Part shown: positions 56,800-64,000 of the stretch, in pieces
Position numbering within the stretch: the first letter of the stretch is position 1
Layout of the letters: every line of letters starts with the position of its first letter
Assembly (NCBI GenBank): GCA_020205615.1
Contig: CM035167.1
Span: 135,732,568 to 135,796,567, forward strand
Source of the DNA: Panax quinquefolius
Lineage: Eukaryota; Streptophyta; Magnoliopsida; Apiales; Araliaceae
DNA length: 64,000 nucleotides
Direction of reading: 5' to 3'
Program-made: the position numbers and the translations under genes
The notes under the pieces: generated by a model
Told to the model about the DNA's origin: nothing
Database searches by the model: none
The model's input: the letters and a program-made list of their open reading frames with translations, nothing else

Positions 56800-59700
56800 T
56801 GAAATTTCGCTTCTAAATTATTAAGACGATCTGTCAGATGTCAAGAGGTAAGGATACTCGATTTCATTTTGATTCTAACTCCCAAGTCATTTCTCAACAT
56901 CGTGGTTCCTCCACAAACTTTCGACTTGAGAGATAACTCCTGGAGCGTAGAATATGCTCCTTCTTATCCAAAATTTGAACAGGGAACCTCTTCATACGTC
57001 AAATCTTCCGCTATTTCGTCCGGCTTCTAACTCAATAATATGGTTCGGTCTTTCACATATTTACGTAACATAGATATGTGAAAAAACGTTATGAACACGA
57101 GATATATTCGACGGAAAAGTCGAAGTCTATAGCCACGCTCCTACTCGATCGAGGATTAAAATGGACCAGATGAATCGAGGATTAAGTTTTCCTCTCTTTC
57201 CAAATCTCAGAACTCCTTTCCATGGAAAGAACTCTTAACAACACACGATCTCCTATATCGAATTCCACGCCCTTTCGATGAAGATCAAGATAACTCTTTT
57301 GTCGATTTTGTGAGGTTTTTATACGTTGTTTGATCGTTTCAATCTTTTCCGTAGTCATACGCATCAATTCCGGCCCCAACAACGTTGCTTCACCCACCTC
57401 ATCCCAAAGATATCGAGAACGACACTTTCTTCCATACAATGCTTCGAATGGAGCCATGCCAATACTGTTTGATAATCGTTGTTATAGGAAAACTCCACCA
57501 ATGGTAAGAACTTGTCCCAACTCCTCAAATCAAGGACACGTAGTCTTAATAGATCTTCAAGAGTTTGAATAGTCCTTCCGACCGTTCGTCTGGTCGGTCT
57601 GAGGATGATATGCCGAGCTAAATCGTAAGTCTGTGCTTCATAGCTTTTTTGCAAACTAACCCAAAATCGTGAAGTGAATCTTGGGTCTCGATCGTAAACT
57701 ATGGATACCGCAAGATACCACGCGATCTTACAATCTCGTTTATGTATACATACTGAGCAAGACGCTCAAGTGTATAAGCTTCTCGATTATCAGAAGAAAT
57801 GAGCAGACTTGGTCAATCTATCAACAATGACCCAAATCGCATCAATGCGCCGAGAAACCTTAGGAAGACCAAGAATTTAAATCCATGGTAATGTGCTCCC
57901 ACTTCCATTCCGGAATTTCAAGTGGTCAGAATGGACCTTTTGGTACTTGATGCTCCGCTTTAACTCGTTGACAAGTTAGACACCTTGATATAAACAAATG
58001 CTTATCTCTCTCTTCATATTACTCCACCAAAATGTATGATTTAATATCATGATACATTTTGTACTCCTGTGATGGATTGCAAATGGTGTGTGTGCGCCTC
58101 CATCATGATATTATACCTTAAATCAGGTCATTAGGAACACAAAGTCCGGAGTCGACTCAAGTATTCCTTCTTCATCGATTCTCGCTTCCCAAGCGTAGCA
58201 CCTTTGACTTTCTTCCTAATACGATCGCCTCCGTGTCCCAGAGCTCAAGCGCCTTTAACTTTATCAATTAAAGTTTGGTTCTACTCAGATACTCGTTATC
58301 ATCACACGCGCCCCTCGAGTCTTTAACTCTATCTCCATCCTTTGCAAGTCACACAAATGGGCTCATACGTTGACAATATCGCACTCAGATTTGATATGAT
58401 TTTCTACTCAATGCGTCGCCTACCACGCTCGCTTTTCCAGGATGGTATTGGATGGTATGATCATAATCTTTCAACAGATTCAAGCCAACGTCGTTGTCGA
58501 TTTTGAGTTCCTTTTTGAGTGAAGAAATATTTGAGGCTTTTATGATCCGTAAAGATCTCCACTTTCTCCCCATACAAGTAATGCCTCCAAATTTTAAGTG
58601 CAAGAAGATAACAACCGCTAACTCTAGATCATGAGTAGGATAATTCCTCTCATATTCTTTGAGTTGTCGCGAGGCATATGCTATAACTTTTCCATGTTGC
58701 ATAAGAACACATCCCAACCTTTTTGCTCAAGCATCATCGTAGATGACAAATCCCTCCGAGCCGATGGTATTGTCGTAACAGTCTTTAAATAAGTCTCCTC
58801 TCGAGTTCTTGAAAACTCTTCTCACATTCTTCGCTCCAACCGAACTTTGTATCTTTCCGAGTCATTTGAGTAATGGAGTAGCGATTCGAGAAAATCCTTC
58901 CACGAATCTCCGATAATAACCAATTTAAACCGAGAAAGCTACGATTTTGGCCATCGATTTAGGTTGTTCCCAGCACCAATGGCTTCAATCTTTCTTTGGG
59001 TCAACAGATATTCCATGACTTGATACCACGTGCCCAAGGAATGCTACTTCTTCAAGCCGTAACTCACATTTCTTCAACTTGGCATAAAGCTTATATTCAC
59101 GAAGCTTTTGGAGTGTCACCTCAAGTGTTGCTTTCATGATCTTCACGGCTTTTGGAATAAATAAGAATGTCATCAATAAAGACGACCACAAAGTGATCTA
59201 AATATTCCTTGAATACTGGCTCATCATATCCATGAAGACAAAGTTAGGAGCATTAGTCAATCCAAAGGACATGACTAGAAATTCATAATGCCCGCATCGA
59301 AGTTCCGAAAGCCGCTCTTTGGAATGTCACGGTTCTAATCTTCAATTGGTGATATCCGGAACGAAGATCTATCTTTGAAAAGAATTTGGCCTCAGAATCG
59401 GGTCAAACAGTCATCAATACGTGGCAATGGATACCTATTTTGATGGTGACATGATTCAATTCCCGATAATCAATACAAAGTCGCATACTCCCATCTTTCT
59501 TCTTCTTCGAATATGAGCAGAGAGCACCCCAAGGAGAAGTACTAGGACTAATAAAGCCAATGTCTAACAATTCCTGCAGTTGGGTCTTTAACTCCTCAAG
59601 TTCAATAGAGCTATTCGATATGGGGCTTTGGAAATAGGTTTTGTCAGACGGGTTCAAGGTCGATACAAAATTCAATTTCACGCCCGGGGTAGGCCAGAAG

Positions 59701-60290
59701 TTCTTCGGGAATACGTCAGAAATTTATTAACAATAGAAATATCGCTCAAAATCGACGTATTTTTGTTTAAATCGTGACATGAGCTAAGAAAGCTTCGACA
59801 TCCGCTTTTTCAATAAACGAATAGCTTTATGGCTTCGAGATGACCGTGATTGATTTTAATGGTTTGGTCGTTTGAATTCGCGATAATAGGTTGATTAGGA
59901 ATATGAAAGCTAACAACCTTACGAAAACAATTAATTTTTGCATGATAAGTAGTTAACCAATCAATCCCTGTAATCACGCCAAATGCAAGTATTTTTAATG
60001 AAATAAGATCAACAGGTAATGTGAGGGTACCGATTTGAACCAAACAAGACTTATAAACAAAGTGGATGTAATGAAGGTTTCTCCCAACTGAGTTTTCACA
60101 CAGATAAGTCAAAGTCTAATTTCTCCTGAGTCAAATTTAATCGATGAGCGCAAGTAGGAGAAATAAAAGAATGGGTAGAACCCAGATCAAATAAAGTATA
60201 GACTTCATTAGAGTTTATGATAAGTTTTACCCGTGATGACCTCATTCGGATTCCTTCGCTCTTTGGGAGGTCACAACAAACGCCTCCTCA
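56800..60290 (-). pseudogene. pol: Pol of element E: protease, RT, RNase H, integrase, chromodomain remnant
   Basis: Minus-strand order: protease about 60260-59740; RT about 59690-58800 with [40 protein letters not shown] and, after a shift, [20 protein letters not shown] plus VAFLGHVV; RNase H 58717-58385 ([20 protein letters not shown] ... [20 protein letters not shown]); integrase about 58030-57180 with [14 protein letters not shown] and DLHRKGVEFDIGDRVLLRVL; chromodomain region about 57060-56800 with many stops. It would supply reverse transcription and integration. As read, no domain pair shares a frame. Confidence 0.85.
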
Positions 60291-61447
60291 GACTAACGGG
60301 TTTGAATTTTTCGGGACGGCCTTTGGTGCCTCCATCCTAGTCGAATTTATCTTGATGAACGACAAAATTGAGCTAAGTGACCTTCTCTTCCACAATTATA
60401 ACACGCTTTTGACGGCATGACGCAGCATTTGATCGATGTGTCCTCTCCTCCGCATTTGAAGCATATGATAGGTGGTCTTTCTCCTTCCTTAACAATGGGT
60501 CTTTGGTGCCGACGTCTTTCCATCATTGTTGAATCTCCGCTTTCTTGAAATGTTCATTCTTATTGTTTCGCCCCGATTACCACCAAGTGGTTACCATATC
60601 CGCCCGTTGATTCCCTCCACGCTTGTTGTCACCGCTCGATGACTACTACTCACCGGTATTATAATTTTGTTTACCGCTTCTTTTAGTCATACGTTGACTC
60701 ATTATCGCGCTCCACTAATCGAGCCCTATTTACAACATCTGAATACAAACACGGTTTACGAGAAATAAGATGTTGACGTATCTCCCGCTTCAAACCTCTT
60801 AAAAACATTCGCGCCATTCTCTCTTCATTATCCACCAAGTGGGGACGCAAACCGTGATAACTCCGCAAATTTTGCCTCGTATCATGACACACTGGCCATA
60901 TTGTTTTGTTCCAACTTAATAAACTCCACCTCCTTCATGTGGCGTAATACTTTCGGGAAAGTATTTGTCGTTGAATGTACTCCCGAACTTCTCCCAAGAT
61001 ATCTTCAAGACAAAGAAGTCGAGTACGTTTTTACCGATTCCCACCAAGAATCCGCCTCCGCGCAACATAAAGGCGTGAAGGAACCTTTTGCTCTCTCGGA
61101 GCATCCCAAGACATCAAATATCTTGGTAATCTGCTTTATCCATGCTTCCGCCAAGTGGTTTTGGCTCTCCCTTAAACTCCCGGTGGTCCCAGCCTCCTTG
61201 AATTGTTTAGCGGTGACCGCCGAGAGAGTTTTCCGTGTTTCCACCTACGTTTTGATGTGAGTCGCTTCTCTTTCATTGTTGATAAATTGCATAAAGCCTC
61301 CGAACATTTGATCATTCCTCATTTGGTCGGTGTTGTTGTTTGCATGAGGATTGTCGCCTTCACGATGCACATTATCCCGATTATTGATATGTGGTGAATC
61401 AACGATCGTCAAGGCCCATTGCTATTCTCAACATTCTCGGATGTCAT
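60290..61447 (-). pseudogene. gag: Gag of element E with zinc knuckles, frameshifted
   Basis: Starts MTSENVEN at 61445-61447 as in H. The gag core is split over three frames between 61244 and 60683 (WIKQITKIFDVLGCSE, then FGSTFNDKYFPESI, then LVDNEERMARMFLRGLKREI). Knuckles at about 60480-60360 begin CFKCGGE. Almost the same sequence as 1-1204, with different break points. Confidence 0.85.
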
Positions 61448-61611
61448 TTTCAGACATCGCCACAAAACAAAAGGTTAATCGACATGTAACAAATTATCCC
61501 TATCTTCCCGACCAACCAATAAAATAAGACATAAACTTAGGTAGGTCATACTAGCAAGGTATTCCCGCCTCCCTCCTAGTACTATTCTCACATCTTAGCC
61601 AGGATCATATC

Positions 61612-61629
61612 CTAAGCTCGATACTAAAC
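61612..61629 (-). promoter_or_regulatory. Primer binding site of element E (degenerate)
   Basis: Minus strand reads TTTAGTATCGAGCTTAGG beside the LTR end, two or three changes from H. Confidence 0.75.
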
Positions 61630-62144
61630 CGTGACGCCCCAAAATTAGGTATACATCACCCATCTTGGGTCACCACTTACATGGTATGTAATTTAAATAC
61701 AACTTAATACATAAATCGTGAGTTTAAATACAAATATCGCTCTACTAGATATTATACAAACTCAAAAAGGAGTCCTCATTACAATTATTATCACACTATC
61801 TCACGTAATAAGTGAGGACTACTAATGCTATATTCGGGACCATCACTGCTTCCCCGACTCGTCCCGCCTATATTCTCATTTCAAGAAGAGAAACGGTGAA
61901 AGAAAGGGTGAGCTCAACTAGCCGAAAAAAAAATATTATGACTAAGATAATGCGTAATAAATTATCAATAGTCTTCAACAATGTTAAACCGATAAGAACA
62001 ATGATAAACCACGGTTTAATCGCGCCGGAATAAGCAATCCATTAAAAAGTCAAGTAGAAAATAAAGTCTACTATCTTTTAGGTTTTAAAAGGTTTTTCAT
62101 CATCGTTATAAATGAGACTCACTTTAATAAATATTCCACATCAT

Positions 62145-62405
62145 CGAATCACCCCCGCACTACTACGCCAAGGATATTCTTTAAGATCACGACCACAATT
62201 ATTCACGCACTCACGGGCCAAGAATATTTGTGTATTCATTAATGGTCATGATCATGCCAACAATCGTCCATCAATGCACTACTACTAATCGAGGACTTTT
62301 ACCACATCATTTGTAACATTACTACCATGATTACACCGAATAATCCCCTGGTCATAATCATACCAAGTCCATCCATGCTCTACAGTGCCACGTAGATGAC
62401 TTTAA
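62145..62405 (-). repeat. Hairpin array in 5' LTR of E
   Basis: Four or five partly decayed hairpins. Examples are ATTC/GAAT around CACGCACTCACGGGCCAA (about 62198-62228) and GTCC..TC/GAGGAC around ATGCACTACTACTAA (about 62266-62300). The stems resemble those of A, while loops are more damaged. Confidence 0.6.
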
Positions 62406-62699
62406 AAAAAATATAAACATGAGGATGATGACAATGATATAAGAATTCAATAAAACAAGTTCAAGAATTAAGTTATTCTAGAACTAATAACATCCAAACC
62501 GTCAACATGATATCGCTTTGTAGAGAGTAAAATTCAAGAATGATCGTAAGAATATTTCCATGAAAAGATATGGATGAAACGCAAATATCAAGGATATTCT
62601 ACTAATTTCATGGAGTATAGAAGTCAAAGTTTTAATCAATGGGTATAATAAAGAATGGAATAACAAAAGAAATCACCATGCATGCAGATTGCAGATGTA

Positions 62700-63030
62700 G
62701 ACAACGGAGTTATTCCAACAGAATAATAATAATCGGAACCGTGTCGGTGAAATTCACCAAGATGGGATGTTCCAACAGAATAATAAAGAATGGAACCAGT
62801 CGCGTAAAAACACATGCATGTGATGTTCCAAAGAATAATAATAATAAAGGCGGAACCCGTGTCCCTGTAAAAACATGCATGTGATGTTCCAACAGAATAA
62901 TAATAAAGATTTTAACCAGTCCGGTGTAAAACACATGCATGTGATGTTCCAATGTAATAATAATAAAATTTTAACCAGTCGGTGTAAAACACATGCATGT
63001 GATGTTCCAATGTAATAATAGAAGAATGTC
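62700..63030 (-). repeat. 62-bp repeat array in 5' LTR of E
   Basis: Five copies, each ending ACATGCATGTGATGTTCCAA-like. The count differs from the 3' LTR (four), showing array turnover. Confidence 0.8.
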
Positions 63031-63402
63031 ACCAAGTATAGGTAAACAGCATGATACAAAGTTATTCCAATGTGAGAATAATAAGCAATGGAATAACAGT
63101 TCTCTTCATGAATAATAAGAAAGAATAACACCCTTACATTTGGTAGGAGATTGAATATCGCAAGAAGGTAGTAAGAAAATACTCTTCTTTTCTCTCTTAT
63201 TCTCTATACTTTCTCTCTCTATAGCTTGAATGAATTCGTGAAAATAATGAAGCCCTCAGCCTCTATTTATAGAAGATTTCTAGCTTAAGACCGCCGTGTG
63301 AAAAGGCAAAAGTGGCTGGACGACTAATGATGTGAAAAGAAAAGTGGGTTTCGCCTTGTAATGTGAAAACGACAAGTGGTTCGACGTCTGGTAAAGGTAA
63401 TC

Positions 63403-64000
63403 AGTAAGACCTCTAAATTTTAAAATGAAAAGGAATTTCCTTTATTTTGAAATAGTAAGGGTTGATTTGATTAATGTGGATAGTTAAGGGTTAAATACGC
63501 AAATATTTCAAAATAAGTTAAAGTGGTTATAAAATATTCATTGTTGTTTGGGAATATTCGTTTGGTCGTGGAATATTCAGATCGCTTGTCAGGGAATATT
63601 CGCATTTACACAAGCAACCATGTGTGGGCCCCATAACGGAAAAGCGATTGGATGAAGAAAACGACAAATATAAGTTGTTTTTAAATAACTTGGCGAAGTT
63701 GTTGCTTAATCATTGGAATACCGGTGGTTAAAACACACTAATACGCGTTGTTGAACAAGAAGACACCGTATTGCACCAATTATTGATTCTTACGTAAGAA
63801 GGCACTACTCAATAATGGTTACGAGAATTATCGCTCAAAGATTTTATCGAGTTAATAATTGTTGCGTTGATATTTTATATTCATTGTTGTTTCAATAATT
63901 GTCATTACACAAGATCTTTCATTATCGAAGCTAATAATTCATATTATCTGAATAATATTATTAGATAACATTATTGGCAATGTCTAGAAAGTTCGCTCAA
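63403..64000 (+). mobile_element. Element F: start of a plus-oriented long LTR, continues beyond the window
   Basis: Begins GTAAGACCTCTAAATTTT and follows the D/B LTR start closely (AATAGTAAGGGTTGATTTGA etc.) to the window edge. It is inserted in the U3 repeats of E. Whether it is a solo LTR or a full element cannot be seen. Confidence 0.85.

Larger units (their letters stand above)
54255..63402 (-). mobile_element. Element E: nearly complete Tekay-like Ty3/gypsy retrotransposon
   Basis: Minus orientation: 3' LTR 54255-56786, polypurine tract (AAGAAGGGAGGT) just inside, pol 56800 to about 60290, gag to 61447, primer site about 61612-61629, 5' LTR from 61630, cut at 63402 by insertion of F. 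Internal gene order is complete, but all genes have shifts. It belongs to the same subfamily as H (62-bp and 20-bp arrays). Confidence 0.92.
61630..63402 (-). repeat. 5' LTR of element E, interrupted
   Basis: Matches H 1393 to about 3065 and stops within the 20-bp U3 repeats where F starts. TATA box 63261-63274; 62-bp array 62700-63030; hairpin array 62145-62405. Confidence 0.9.

Overview
The window is nuclear DNA of a flowering plant, most likely a eudicot. The evidence is two-exon non-RD LRR receptor kinases of the FLS2/EFR/At3g47570 type, a homologue of Arabidopsis PH1, AT-rich intergenic DNA, plant-type hAT and Mutator-like elements, and Ty3/gypsy chromoviruses with a tRNA-Met primer site. 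I cannot name the species. I see no bacterial genes, rRNA, tRNA or CRISPR.

Host genes are few. AtPH1-like (45687-46118, minus) is intact. About 3 kb away in divergent orientation lies an LRR receptor kinase (49093-52553, plus, one intron), open throughout except for one in-frame stop at codon 76. A broken tandem copy follows (52806-54044) and carries a hAT element in its kinase exon. A third, inverted broken copy lies at 11430-13285. All three keep the same phase-1 intron before the conserved glutamate of subdomain VIII, so they look like one dispersed local family.

The rest is dominated by long-LTR Ty3/gypsy elements of apparent Tekay/Del chromovirus type. LTRs are 2.4-2.8 kb, begin TGTAAGACC, end GGCGTCACA, and sit next to a TTGGTATCGAGC-like primer site. 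In order: H (1-3806, minus), inserted in an older small-LTR gypsy element G (3807-7109, minus); a solo LTR S (7514-10115) with perfect 5-bp duplications; the nest 14248-39358; and E (54255-63402, minus), interrupted by F (63403-64000+, plus).

The nest can be read level by level. A Mutator-like foldback element (arms 14258-15293 and 38149-39348, 10-bp duplication ATTAAAATTA) was hit by A (15294-38148, minus). The 5' LTR of A was hit by solo LTR B (21151-21706 and 35056-36939, plus). B was hit by C (21707-35055, minus, duplication AATAT). The integrase of C was hit by D (23589-32463, plus), which carries recognisable but frameshifted gag, protease, reverse transcriptase, RNase H, integrase and chromodomain. 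Two deletions with short microhomology then rearranged C and D.

The most unusual signal is inside the LTRs. An array of hairpins keeps the same loop (TGCACTACRGGCC on the strand opposite to transcription) while the stems change sequence and stay self-complementary. A second repeat array shows the same kind of compensation. Both lie downstream of the LTR TATA box, so they should be in the element RNA. A second notable point is that near-identical LTR pairs flank badly frameshifted genes, and that many copy-to-copy differences are small indels at CG sites. This suggests base-calling error at methylated cytosines in the assembly.
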